Positions 1-8,164 of a DNA stretch of 64,000 nt are shown here, in pieces. This DNA is from REEB426 sp964551975. GTDB lineage: Bacteria > Actinomycetota > Actinomycetes > S36-B12. The stretch lies in NCBI GenBank assembly GCA_964551975.1, contig CAZKFI010000002.1:16980-80979 (forward strand), read 5' to 3'. The notes below the pieces were generated by a model. It was given only the letters and a program-made list of their open reading frames with translations, had not been told where the DNA came from and ran no database searches. Position 1 is the stretch's first letter. The number at the start of each line of letters is the position of its first letter. Position numbers and translations under genes: made by a program.

Positions 1-1549
1 CGGCAAGTGCCTCCACGAGCCCCTGTGGGGTGGTGACGGTCGCTAGGACGTCGACTCGCAGACCGTGCTCCTCGGCGGTACGTGCCGTCTGCGGTCCGAT
101 GCAGGCCACGATCGTGGAGTGATGCGGCTTGCCGGCGATTCCTACGAGGTTGCGCACCGTACTGCTGGAGGTGAAGACCACTGCATCGAAGCCGCCGGTC
201 TTGATGGCTTCGCGCACCTCGGCATGCGGTGGTGCGGCCCGCACGGTTCGGTAGGCCGTGATGTCCTCAACCTCCCAGCCGAGCTCGGCGAGGCCCGCAG
301 CCAGACTGTCCGTTGCGATGTCAGCTCGCGGCAGAAACACACGATTGATCGGATCGGTGAGCTCGTCGTACGGCGGCCACTCCGCAAGCAGACCTGCGGT
401 TGATTGATCCTGCGCTGGCACCAGATCCGGACGGACGCCGAACTCCAGCAGGGCCGCAATGGTTGGCTCACCCACGGCAGCCACCTTCAAACCGGCGAAT
501 GAACGAGCATCGAGGCCGTACTGTGCCAACTTCTCACGAATGGCGCGAACGGCGTTGACCGAGGTGAATGCGATCCACTCATAGCGTCCACCAACCAGGC
601 CGTGCAGGGCGCGATCCATCTGCTGCGGGGTGCGCGGCGGCTCAACCGAAATCGTCGGTACCTCAAGCGGAACTGCGCCATGGAGGCGCAGCAGCGGCAG
701 CAGCGGTCCACCAGATTCCTGCGTGCGCGGGATAAGGATGCGCCAGCCGAACAGCGACTTAACCTCGAACCAGTCCAGGCGTTCACGCTGTCCAACCACG
801 TCTCCGACGACCATGATGCCCGGGCCTGCGGTGCGTGTGGACTTGGCCAGCAGGCCGATCTCCTCGAGCACACCGGTTACCGTTCGCTGGTCCACCGTCG
901 TACCGCGGCGCGTGACGGCAACCTGGGTTCCCGGATCAGCTCCGGCCTTCAACAACCGACCCGCGATGTCAGCCGAGCGATCTGCGCCATTGAGGAAAAC
1001 GATGGTCATCCGACTGTGTACGAGTTCTGCCCAGGGCAATTCGGGATCATGGGCATCGACCACGCGGAATGAGCGGACGCGTCCACCAACCAAGCCGAAA
1101 CCTGCGTACGCCGGCACCGCGGTCACTTCGCTGACACCCGGTGCGATCTCGAACATAACCTTCGCGCGCTTGAGGGCGGCAGCTTCATGAACGATCGAGC
1201 CGTCGACTACTGGATCTCCGCCGAGCAGGCGCACCGTCCGCAGGCCCTCACGCGCGGCCTCGATCACCAGTCGGGCACATTCGGCATGCTCGAGGGCATT
1301 GCCGTCACCGTCTACCGCCTGGGCAACCCGGGTGTTCTCACCCGCGTAGAGCTCCGCAACGGGAACCACCCAGGAGTCGGCCAGAATGAAGTCGGCCTCC
1401 TTGAGCAGGGTCACGGCTCGCACCGTGAGCAGATCCGGGTCTCCTGGACCCGCTGAGACGATGGCCACCGGGGCTGCGGTGTTCTTGCGACGCGCCTTGG
1501 TGCTCGTCGGTGCACTGGGAGAAGTCGCTCCCGCCACCTTCGTTGTCAC
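1..1549 (-). CDS. hemD: Uroporphyrinogen-III C-methyltransferase / uroporphyrinogen-III synthase fusion, partial
   Basis: The frame is open from a GTG at 1549 to the left edge, so at least 516 residues are present and the C-terminus is missing. After a short basic N-terminus the protein shows a SAM-methyltransferase (CobA type) half with VSAGPGDPDLLTVRA near residue 35 and LLGGDPVVDG further on, then a HemD half beginning near WRILIPRT and containing IAFTSVNAVRAI and VVFTSSSTVRNLVG. Such fusions are common in actinobacteria; they make uroporphyrinogen III and methylate it to precorrin-2, feeding haem, sirohaem and cobalamin synthesis. The start is supported by AGGAGG at 1554-1559. The gene follows rex by 55 bases; hemA and hemC, the usual genes in between, are not here. 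Family identification is firm. Confidence 0.9.
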   Translation of the reverse strand, partial: MTTKVAGATSPSAPTSTKARRKNTAAPVAIVSAGPGDPDLLTVRAVTLLKEADFILADSWVVPVAELYAGENTRVAQAVDGDGNALEHAECARLVIEAAREGLRTVRLLGGDPVVDGSIVHEAAALKRAKVMFEIAPGVSEVTAVPAYAGFGLVGGRVRSFRVVDAHDPELPWAELVHSRMTIVFLNGADRSADIAGRLLKAGADPGTQVAVTRRGTTVDQRTVTGVLEEIGLLAKSTRTAGPGIMVVGDVVGQRERLDWFEVKSLFGWRILIPRTQESGGPLLPLLRLHGAVPLEVPTISVEPPRTPQQMDRALHGLVGGRYEWIAFTSVNAVRAIREKLAQYGLDARSFAGLKVAAVGEPTIAALLEFGVRPDLVPAQDQSTAGLLAEWPPYDELTDPINRVFLPRADIATDSLAAGLAELGWEVEDITAYRTVRAAPPHAEVREAIKTGGFDAVVFTSSSTVRNLVGIAGKPHHSTIVACIGPQTARTAEEHGLRVDVLATVTTPQGLVEALA

Positions 1550-1604
1550 ACTGCCTCCTGCAGTTTCCTGATGGATAAGTCCGCCTTCACTTGCTCCCCG
1601 GTCG

Positions 1605-2369
1605 TCACGCATGGACCACCCGCATGCCTTCGGCTGCGACGGGATCGCCGACCACGGCTTCCTCAGCCCGGCGTTGTTCATGGAATGCCAGGATCTGCAG
1701 TTCGACTGCGAGATCCACCTTGCGGATTTCCACGCTTGGGGGCACCGACAGCACACTCGGCGCGAAGTTGAGAATGCTGCGAATACCCGATGTCACCAGG
1801 CCGTCACAGACCACCTGCGCTGACTCGGCCGGAGTTGCAATGACGCCTATCCGCGCACCGCTGAGCCGCACTACCTCAGGGAGCGCATCAACTGTCTGCA
1901 CCGTCATGGTCGTATCACCGGTGACCACCCGCTCCCCGATTACCCGGGGATCGGAGTCGAAGATGCCCACCAGCTGGAACCCGCGCAGGCTGAAGGCCCG
2001 ATAGGAGGCGAGGGCACGACCGAGATTGCCGAAGCCGACCAGGACCACGCCGTATGGCACTGACATGCCCAACTCACGGCTGATGTGAAATGCCAGTGAG
2101 GCCACGTGGTAGCCGACGCCTCTGGTGCCGTAGGAGCCGAGATAGGAGAGGTCCTTGCGCAGCATGGCGGCGCTGACCCCGCAGGAACGCGCCAGATCAT
2201 CCGAACAGACCGTGTGCACACCCTTGGCATCGAGGGTGCCCAGAACACGGTGATACACAGGGAGCCGCGCGATGGTCGCCGGCGGGATCTCACGACCCTC
2301 GATGGACGGGGCCTGATTCAGGGCGCGCGGCCGTGCCATCGGGCCTAGGGACCGGCGGGACAGCGGCAT
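1605..2369 (-). CDS. rex: Redox-sensing transcriptional repressor Rex
   Basis: 254 residues with this start. An N-terminal winged-helix domain (about residues 15-85, including RLPVYHRVLGTL and the recognition region SAAMLRKDLSYLG) is followed by a Rossmann NAD(H)-binding domain with VLVGFGNLGRAL near residue 105 and a C-terminal swapped helix (VDLAVELQILAFHEQ). Rex proteins sense the NADH/NAD ratio and repress respiratory genes. The ATG at 2369 has GGAG six bases upstream; ATG 2339 is an alternative with a weaker site. A promoter-like pair lies at 2475-2503. I saw no clear Rex operator (TTGTGA-N6-TCACAA type) in the upstream 150 bases. It is probably cotranscribed with the downstream cobA/hemD fusion. 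Confidence 0.92.
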   Translation of the reverse strand: MPLSRRSLGPMARPRALNQAPSIEGREIPPATIARLPVYHRVLGTLDAKGVHTVCSDDLARSCGVSAAMLRKDLSYLGSYGTRGVGYHVASLAFHISRELGMSVPYGVVLVGFGNLGRALASYRAFSLRGFQLVGIFDSDPRVIGERVVTGDTTMTVQTVDALPEVVRLSGARIGVIATPAESAQVVCDGLVTSGIRSILNFAPSVLSVPPSVEIRKVDLAVELQILAFHEQRRAEEAVVGDPVAAEGMRVVHA

Positions 2370-2474
2370 GCGAACTCCGTGATGATCGTCAATCGCTGCG
2401 CAGGTCGGCCTGTGTCTGACGTGGTGGCAGTGACCCACGAGAACGGCGTGCGCTGCGGTGAGCGTGCAGCGCCA

Positions 2475-2503
2475 AGGTTAGGCAAACCCGGGCACTGGCA
2501 CAA
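2475..2503 (-). promoter_or_regulatory. Candidate promoter for rex
   Basis: On the minus strand, TTGTGC (2498-2503) and TAACCT (2475-2480) are separated by exactly 17 bases, matching the usual actinobacterial sigma-70 layout (TTGnnn and TAnnnT). It would give rex a leader of about 100 bases. Pattern match only. Confidence 0.4.
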
Positions 2504-2517
2504 AGTTGAGCGGTCGC

Positions 2518-2781
2518 CTACGTCCGATTATCGGTACTTAGGGCGGCGCGGAGCGCGGATTCCTCAACCCAGTAGTGGCTCAGCTCCCGACCGTCAACCA
2601 AGACGACGGGTATGCGATCCCGGTGTGCACGGAGCAGCTCGGGGTCGTCCAGGATCGACACCTCCTGCCAGGCCACGCCCAGTTCTGCGCTCACCTGCTC
2701 CACCACGAGCCGAGCCTCGACGCATAGGTGGCAGCCTGGTTTGCCAAGCAGGGTGATCCGCGGTTCAGCCGTCGGCGTCAT
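2518..2781 (-). CDS. Glutaredoxin-like thioredoxin-fold protein
   Basis: 87 residues, DUF836/glutaredoxin type. The redox motif is GKPGCHLC near the N-terminus (CxxC), followed by a cis-proline region IPVVLVDG, both features of the thioredoxin fold. The equivalent M. tuberculosis gene (Rv0508) sits just before hemA. The coding region overlaps the end of the acyl-CoA synthetase gene by 17 bases, which suggests translational coupling. A GTG at 2793 is an alternative start four codons earlier. Partner proteins and substrates cannot be read from the sequence. Confidence 0.8.
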   Translation of the reverse strand: MTPTAEPRITLLGKPGCHLCVEARLVVEQVSAELGVAWQEVSILDDPELLRAHRDRIPVVLVDGRELSHYWVEESALRAALSTDNRT

Positions 2782-4327
2782 CAGGGCTCTCACCCAGTCC
2801 AGGTTCGTCCCGGCCGTACACCTCGCGAAGACGCCCCTTGGCTACCTTGCCGGTCGCCGAGTGCGGCAGGGCTGTGACGATGCGGATCACGCTGGGCCAC
2901 TTGAAGCGCGCGAGCGTTCGCTCGCAGTGCGCCAGCACCTGCTCAGGTGTCACCTGTTGTCCCGGTGCCGGTACCACCAGGGCGGTGACCGCCTCCCCCG
3001 TGTGGTCATCGGCGACACCGACGACGGCCACCTCGGCTACCTCGAGCATCGCTTCGATCGTCAACTCCACCTCGCGCGGGTAGACGTTGAACCCGTTGAC
3101 CAGGATGAGTTCGCGACGTCGATCAATGAGATGCAGGTCGAGTTCGCCATCAAGAACCGCGACGTCCCCTGAGCGGAACCAACCCTGATCGTCAGGGCCA
3201 CCGGCACCATCGGGCCAGTAGCCCGAGAACAGGCTCGGGCCCCGAACCCACACCTCCCCCGGATCCCCCTCGTCAACCAGGCTCCCCGCCCCATCGACGA
3301 GGCGAAGTTCCATACCCGGAAGCACTGGACCCACCGAACCGGCCTTCGGCTGACCGCTTGCCAAACTCGTACAGACCACCGGCCCGGCCTCGGTCATGCC
3401 GTAGCCCTCGTAGATCACTTGGCCGGTTGCCGCGTGGAAATCCTCAAACACCTGTGCAGGCAGTGGCGAGCCACCACTGGAGCACAGCCGAACCCCGGAC
3501 AGCCCGCTGGCGGCGTCGGGGACCTGACACCAGGCCTTGTACATCGCCGGCACTCCAGCCACCGTGGTGACCCCGTGTTCGGTGATGGTCCGAAGACTCT
3601 CGCGGGGATCGAACCGATCAGTGATGACGCAGGTGGCGCCGACCGAAACCGCCAGACCAAGCACCGTATTCAGGCCGTAGACATGAAAGAGCGGAAGTAC
3701 TGCGAGGACGACGTCGTCATGGCGAACGGCCGGAGGTGAGTCGAGGGCGAGGAGAAGTTCATTGTTGGCGCGTAGTGCACCGTGAGTGAGCATGGCCCCC
3801 TTGGGTCGACCGCTGGTTCCTGCGGTGAACAGCAGGACGGCGAGGGTTTGCGGTGCCGTAGCGACCTCGGCAAGCGCGGTGCGCCGGCCCACCGCAAGCA
3901 GTTCACTCCAACCGGCGTCGTCCACGATTAGGACCTCGCAGGTACGCGCCGCCGCAATGGCCTCTGCAGCTGTGCCCGCAACCGAACGCTCGGCGATAAG
4001 CAGTCGTGCACCCGAATCGGCCAGGAGCACTGCGAGCTCCGCAGCGGTGTAGGCCGGGTTGATTGGCACACAGACCAAGCCGGCGCGCAGAATGCCGAAA
4101 TACGTCGTGGCGAATGTAGCCGAGTTGGTGAGCAGCAGTGCGACCCGCTCACCGGCATGGAGCCCCCGCTGCACCAGACCTGCGGCAATGGCATCAACCT
4201 CGGCATCAGCCTGCTCCCAGGTCAGTGACCGGGTGGCGTCAACGAATGCCAACTCGCCAGGAAAGGCGCGCCCCGCTTCTCGGATCAAGCCGGCCAGGTT
4301 GGCGTTCTCAGACGTGCTCACAGTCAC
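2765..4327 (-). CDS. Acyl-CoA synthetase (AMP-dependent ligase)
   Basis: 520 residues with GTG at 4327 (GGGA six bases upstream); in-frame GTG 4339, GTG 4321 and TTG 4348 are alternatives. The AMP-binding signature LLFTAGTSGRPKGAMLTH, the motif YEGYGMTEAGP, GWFRSGDVAVLD and the C-terminal catalytic-lysine segment ATGKVAKG are all present, so the enzyme should activate a carboxylic acid to its CoA thioester via an acyl-adenylate. The length and sequence resemble long- or medium-chain fatty-acid CoA ligases (FadD type), but the substrate cannot be assigned. It is transcribed away from the HAD-IB phosphatase gene; the two starts are 78 bases apart. Confidence 0.9.
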   Translation of the reverse strand: MTVSTSENANLAGLIREAGRAFPGELAFVDATRSLTWEQADAEVDAIAAGLVQRGLHAGERVALLLTNSATFATTYFGILRAGLVCVPINPAYTAAELAVLLADSGARLLIAERSVAGTAAEAIAAARTCEVLIVDDAGWSELLAVGRRTALAEVATAPQTLAVLLFTAGTSGRPKGAMLTHGALRANNELLLALDSPPAVRHDDVVLAVLPLFHVYGLNTVLGLAVSVGATCVITDRFDPRESLRTITEHGVTTVAGVPAMYKAWCQVPDAASGLSGVRLCSSGGSPLPAQVFEDFHAATGQVIYEGYGMTEAGPVVCTSLASGQPKAGSVGPVLPGMELRLVDGAGSLVDEGDPGEVWVRGPSLFSGYWPDGAGGPDDQGWFRSGDVAVLDGELDLHLIDRRRELILVNGFNVYPREVELTIEAMLEVAEVAVVGVADDHTGEAVTALVVPAPGQQVTPEQVLAHCERTLARFKWPSVIRIVTALPHSATGKVAKGRLREVYGRDEPGLGESPDDADG

Positions 4328-4405
4328 TGAGTTTCCCACATACTGCAACCACCCCCTGACGCTGTTTCACGCTGGAACACGTCCGTGGGCCATTACGCTC
4401 ATCAA

Positions 4406-5203
4406 ATGTCGAAATCGCCAGGTGCTGCCGCGGCCTTCTTCGACGTCGACAACACCATCATGCGCGGTGCAAGCATCTTCTACCTGGCCATGGCTCTGGC
4501 GAAGCAGCGCCAGTTCACCGTCTCGGAGATGACCCGATTTGCGGCCAAGCAGGTGCGTTTCGTCACCAGTGGTTCAGAGAACCTCAACGACGTGGCTTCG
4601 GTCACCGCCTCGGCGTTGGCCTTTGTCGAAGGCCGATCCGTGGAGGACCTCACGACCTTCGGGGAGTCAGTGTTCGACGACACCATGGTGGACAAGTTGA
4701 TCCCCGGCTCACTGGAGTTGGCCAAAGCACACCTGGATGCCGGCGAGCAGGTATGGCTGGTGACCGCCACTCCCGTTGAACTCGCCGAACTGCTCGCCCG
4801 ACGACTCGGCCTGACTGGAGCACTAGGGACTGTGTCGGAGATCGTCGACGGGCGCTACACCGGTCGACTCATCGGTCGCCCGCTGCATGGGGCAGCGAAG
4901 GCAGAGGCCATTCGCCAACTGGCTGCCCGAGAAGATCTGGACCTGTCGGCCTGCGCTGCCTATTCGGACTCGGCTAACGACATTCCGATGCTCAGCGCGG
5001 TGGGACACCCGACTGCGGTGAACCCGGACCCCAAGTTACGTAAGTACGCACGTACTCAAGGTTGGGCGATTGTCGACTTTCGTCGTCGGCACACGGCGCG
5101 ACGCGCGGCCGTACCTCTTGGTGTGGGTGCCGCAAGCGCTGCGGCGGGCCTACTGACCGGCTACCTTGCCGGTCGAGCAGCCCGCCGCATCGCGAGAACG
5201 TAA
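4406..5203 (+). CDS. HAD-IB family hydrolase (SerB-like phosphatase)
   Basis: 265 residues. HAD motif I is FFDVDNTIMRG near residue 12, motif II is in LVTATPVEL, and motif III/IV is in YSDSANDIPML, typical of the HAD-IB phosphoserine-phosphatase-like group. Orthologues (SerB1/CicA type) sit next to the same glutaredoxin, epimerase and acyltransferase genes in other actinobacteria. The C-terminus has an Ala/Gly-rich hydrophobic stretch (about 235-255) that could touch or span the membrane. ATG 4406 is chosen over ATG 4385 because TACGCT (4394-4399) lies exactly six bases before it, as expected for a leaderless mRNA. The true substrate is unknown. Confidence 0.88.
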   Translation: MSKSPGAAAAFFDVDNTIMRGASIFYLAMALAKQRQFTVSEMTRFAAKQVRFVTSGSENLNDVASVTASALAFVEGRSVEDLTTFGESVFDDTMVDKLIPGSLELAKAHLDAGEQVWLVTATPVELAELLARRLGLTGALGTVSEIVDGRYTGRLIGRPLHGAAKAEAIRQLAAREDLDLSACAAYSDSANDIPMLSAVGHPTAVNPDPKLRKYARTQGWAIVDFRRRHTARRAAVPLGVGAASAAAGLLTGYLAGRAARRIART

Positions 5204-5219
5204 CTGACGTACTTAAGTT

Positions 5220-5567
5220 CTACTTCACCATGCGGATGCTGAATGGGTACCGGTAGTCCTCACCCTGGTAGGCCTTGAGGCCACCGATGATGAAGAACAC
5301 GATGCCGACGATCATCACGATCGGCAGCAGTAGGAAACCGATGATGACGAAGGTCAGCACGAAGCTGATCAGGATGCCAATGGCGATCATGATCTGGAAG
5401 TTCAGGGCTTCGGTTGCCTGCTTCTTCACGAACTCATTCCTTGGCCCGAAGACCAGCATGATGATCAGCGGTCCGATAACCATGATGACGATGCCGGACA
5501 GGTGCGCCAGCATGGCCCAAAGTTTCGCGTCCGATTCGGTCATCGGTTGCGGTGTGGTCGACGACAT
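5220..5567 (-). CDS. DUF4870 (Tic20-like) membrane protein
   Basis: 115 residues with a soluble N-terminus (about 20 residues), then KLWAMLAHLSGI, and three or four hydrophobic segments (about 22-45, 58-78, 80-100), ending in GGLKAYQGEDYRYPFSIR, the usual end of DUF4870 proteins. These are small integral membrane proteins without an established function. GAGGAGA lies just upstream of the ATG, a strong ribosome binding site. It is convergent with the HAD-IB gene, with 16 bases between the stops. Confidence 0.85.
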   Translation of the reverse strand: MSSTTPQPMTESDAKLWAMLAHLSGIVIMVIGPLIIMLVFGPRNEFVKKQATEALNFQIMIAIGILISFVLTFVIIGFLLLPIVMIVGIVFFIIGGLKAYQGEDYRYPFSIRMVK

Positions 5568-5638
5568 TGCTCTCCTCTCAGGCGGTGCCTGACGACACTG
5601 TAAGGGTCCGCGGCCCGAATTCGCGGGTTTTCCGCCTG

Positions 5639-6514
5639 CTAACCCGGCGTTCCGATCCCAAAGGCCGGGCCACGAAGGCGCAGCAGCCGGTAGAGGGTCT
5701 GTTGGATCTGCTCGCGAATCTGGTCAGTGAGATCGAAAACCAGCATGGGATCGTCGGCAGCATCGGCCGGGAAATCCGCGGTGGGGATGGGCTCACCGAA
5801 GTGGATATGCCACTGACTAGGCAGGGGAATGAGCCCAACCGGACCCAGCCAGGGAAAGGTCGGGGTGACCGGGAAATAGGGCAGCCCCAGCAGACGGGCA
5901 ATTGGCTCGGCATTGGCCAGCATCGGTGCGATCTCTTCAGCGCCCACGATGGCCGTGGGAATGATCGGTGCCCCCGCCCGCAGGGCGGCGGTCACGAAGC
6001 CACCCCGCCCAAAACGCTGGAGTCGGTAGCGCTCGGAGTACGGCTTGCCGATGCCCTTGAAACCCTCCGGCCATACGCCAACGACATGACCATCGGTGAG
6101 CAGGCGTTCAGCATCGGGATGACATGCCAGGGTGTGCCCAGCCTTGCGGGCAACATCACCGACGAACGGTGTGGCGAAGACCAGATTGGCACCGAGCATG
6201 CGCAGGTGGCGATGAGCTTCGTCGAGCAATGCCACCTGCGTCATCAATGCATCCCAGGGCAGGACTCCCGAGTGATTGGCCACGACCAGCGCCGGTCCTT
6301 GCGCAGGTATGTTCTCCAGTCCGGTGGTCTGCACGCGAAACCATGAGCGATAGAACGGCCGCGCCAGAGCCATGAACACCGTGTCGGTGAGTTCTGGATC
6401 AAAGCCGAATTCATCAACCGCGTAATCGCCACGGAATCGCTGATCAATGAAGGCGTGCGCCTGGGCTAGCAGCTCGGCCATCGTCGCGTCCGGCTCATCC
6501 ATTGGGGTGTTCAC
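5639..6514 (-). CDS. Lysophospholipid acyltransferase family protein (PlsC-like)
   Basis: 291 residues from GTG 6514, which has AAGGG seven bases upstream; ATG 6502 is an alternative. The HX4D-type motif is seen as NHSGVLPWD, and a second acyltransferase block as GVWPEGFKGIGK. The family transfers acyl chains to lysophosphatidic acid or related glycerol phosphates at the inner membrane. The start overlaps the end of the epimerase gene by 20 bases, so the two are probably one transcript; the same pair is conserved in mycobacteria (Rv0501/Rv0502) and streptomycetes. The precise acceptor is not known. Confidence 0.87.
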   Translation of the reverse strand: MNTPMDEPDATMAELLAQAHAFIDQRFRGDYAVDEFGFDPELTDTVFMALARPFYRSWFRVQTTGLENIPAQGPALVVANHSGVLPWDALMTQVALLDEAHRHLRMLGANLVFATPFVGDVARKAGHTLACHPDAERLLTDGHVVGVWPEGFKGIGKPYSERYRLQRFGRGGFVTAALRAGAPIIPTAIVGAEEIAPMLANAEPIARLLGLPYFPVTPTFPWLGPVGLIPLPSQWHIHFGEPIPTADFPADAADDPMLVFDLTDQIREQIQQTLYRLLRLRGPAFGIGTPG

Positions 6515-7499
6515 CGACAGACCCTTCAGGTCGAACCGCGCGGCTGGGCCGTCCAAGGTTGCCGACGACGAAGTCCGCGAACGCCTCAGGTGTTCTTCGC
6601 GGTGGGCCGTGCCGAAACGTGCGGGCAGCCAACTCGGTATCGAGGACGCGACCATAGGTCAGCAGGCGCACCTGTTCGCGCGTGAAGTCCGCCTGATCAC
6701 CACCAGGCAGTCGCTTGCCAACACCTGCCAACAGCGCAGTCGGCACTGCCACCCAGGGCGCTCCGGTGCGACCCACCGCCTGGCCCAAGGTCAGCACGCC
6801 AGCACCGGTCAGATTGAAGGTCCCCGGCAGTTCGCGGACCACCGCTTCCGTCGCGAAGGCTGTCGCGTCATCTTCATGAAGGAACTGCAGGCGACCGTCA
6901 TACCCGAGCAGAGTCGGGATGAGCGGCATCCGGAAGTACTCGGTCATTGCTGTGCGAATCGTCGGTCCGATGACGTTCGCCGGCCGCAGGATCGTCACGC
7001 ACACATCCGGTCTGCGCCGCCGGAAACCGCGCACGTACGCCTCCACCTCGGCACAGTCCTTGGCCCACCCGGATGTCGGTGGATGCTTGGGGTCCATATC
7101 TTCGGTAAACATCGCCGGATCCTTGGGGCCGCAGCCATAGACCGACGCAGACGACTTCACCACTAATCGGCTCACCAACGGTGCCTGCTGACAGGCTGCC
7201 AACAGCTGCATGGTGCCGATGACGTTGATCTCTTTCATCGCCACTCGGCCACCGGCCTGACGCCGAGTCGCGATAACTCCCATATGAGCAACGGTGTCCA
7301 CGCCGGCATCGATGAGCACCTTGGCCACGGCAGGACTGCGAATATCCGTGCGAATGAATCTGACACCGGGTAACGGTTCGGCTGGGGCGATGACATCGAC
7401 GCCGATCACCTCGGCCACGTCCGGGTGACCGACCAGATGTTGGGCCAGACGGCCACCGAGGGTGCGGGCCGCGCCGGTAACAAGCACCACTCGCGCCAT
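6495..7499 (-). CDS. NAD-dependent epimerase/dehydratase family protein
   Basis: 334 residues, an extended SDR. The Rossmann motif is VTGAARTLGGRLAQHL at the N-terminus. The usual catalytic YxxxK is not recognisable: the matching segment reads PPTSGWAKDCAE, with Lys but no Tyr four residues before it, so a classical epimerase reaction should not be assumed. GGGGGAC lies just before the ATG. It is the upstream partner of the acyltransferase gene and the orthologue of Rv0501-type proteins, which lie beside bS22 and BldC genes as here. Confidence 0.87.
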   Translation of the reverse strand: MARVVLVTGAARTLGGRLAQHLVGHPDVAEVIGVDVIAPAEPLPGVRFIRTDIRSPAVAKVLIDAGVDTVAHMGVIATRRQAGGRVAMKEINVIGTMQLLAACQQAPLVSRLVVKSSASVYGCGPKDPAMFTEDMDPKHPPTSGWAKDCAEVEAYVRGFRRRRPDVCVTILRPANVIGPTIRTAMTEYFRMPLIPTLLGYDGRLQFLHEDDATAFATEAVVRELPGTFNLTGAGVLTLGQAVGRTGAPWVAVPTALLAGVGKRLPGGDQADFTREQVRLLTYGRVLDTELAARTFRHGPPRRTPEAFADFVVGNLGRPSRAVRPEGSVGEHPNG

Positions 7500-7551
7500 T
7501 CGTCCCCCTAGGACGTGCGCCTGTCTTCGGACGGCCCCGTTGATCGAAGCC

Positions 7552-7650
7552 TTACTTCTTATTTCTCCTGGCCACCCGCGTACGACGCAGCAGCTTGCGG
7601 TGCTTCTTCTTCGCCATGCGCTTGCGTCGCTTCTTGACGACGGATCCCAT
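7552..7650 (-). CDS. 30S ribosomal protein bS22 (AURKAIP1/COX24 domain)
   Basis: A 32-residue, extremely basic protein (MGSVVKKRRKRMAKKKHRKL and then LRRTRVARRNKK). This matches the actinobacterial bS22 protein found in mycobacterial 30S subunits and encoded, as here, between a BldC-type gene and the epimerase gene (Rv0500B). GAGGA lies seven bases before the ATG. Small size makes it easy to miss in automatic annotation. Confidence 0.9.
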   Translation of the reverse strand: MGSVVKKRRKRMAKKKHRKLLRRTRVARRNKK

Positions 7651-7694
7651 TCAGCAGTCCTCGTGTTCAGTCATCATCATCGGGTGGCTAGTAG

Positions 7695-7759
7695 ATCGTT
7701 TGCAGGGTCGGGGTAACTGGCCCCACGGTGGCAGGTGGAGTCACTTCATCGCAAACGAT
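7695..7759. repeat. Inverted repeat between bS22 and bldC
   Basis: ATCGTTTGC at 7695-7703 is repeated in inverted orientation as GCAAACGAT at 7751-7759, 47 bases apart. The copies flank the stretch where the bS22 promoter should lie, so they could be paired operator half-sites or an RNA structure. No protein can be assigned. Confidence 0.35.
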
Positions 7760-7816
7760 GGTGACAGGGGAGATGAGTCGCTCGGCGTCCAGCCTGCAGG
7801 GGGTCAAGGAGAGTGC

Positions 7817-8023
7817 CTAGGCGGTCTCGACGAAGGAATCACGCAGGTAATCGTTCACTGCCTGCTCGGGAACCCGGAAGGAACGGCCAACTCGGACGGC
7901 CGGGAGCTCGCCGTTGTGCACGAGCCGGTACACGGTCATCTTCGACACGCGCATCACGGTCGCCACCTCGGCGACGGTCAGGAACCTGACCTCGGCAAAG
8001 GCGCGCTCTGGGGTTGTCGACAT
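7817..8023 (-). CDS. bldC: BldC-type helix-turn-helix transcriptional regulator
   Basis: 68 residues, a single MerR-like DNA-binding domain with no effector domain: FLTVAEVATVMRVSKMTVYR forms the helix-turn-helix and GELPAVRVGRSFRVPEQAV the wing. BldC proteins control the timing of development in Streptomyces and bind repeated DNA motifs cooperatively; homologues (Rv0500A) occur in non-sporulating actinobacteria too. It is followed by bS22 on the same strand after 166 bases. A promoter-like pair is at 8091-8119. Confidence 0.92.
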   Translation of the reverse strand: MSTTPERAFAEVRFLTVAEVATVMRVSKMTVYRLVHNGELPAVRVGRSFRVPEQAVNDYLRDSFVETA

Positions 8024-8090
8024 CTCAGCCCAACTCTCTGCGAGGCGCCGGCCCGGCCCAGGCCCGGTCGGCGGTCATGATGGTGACGTA

Positions 8091-8119
8091 AGACTAGTGG
8101 CCCCTGGTGGACCTGGGAA
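8091..8119 (-). promoter_or_regulatory. Candidate promoter for bldC
   Basis: TTCCCA (8114-8119) and TAGTCT (8091-8096) on the minus strand are 17 bases apart. The predicted leader of about 60 bases is very GC rich. Pattern match only. Confidence 0.35.
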
Positions 8120-8164
8120 AGGTGGTTCCCGAAAATCGCCCATGGGTCCCCCACGCATCCGTAC

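Noticed and set aside
2370..2517. Rex operator in its own promoter region
   Set aside because: No TTGTGA-N6-TCACAA-like palindrome could be found.
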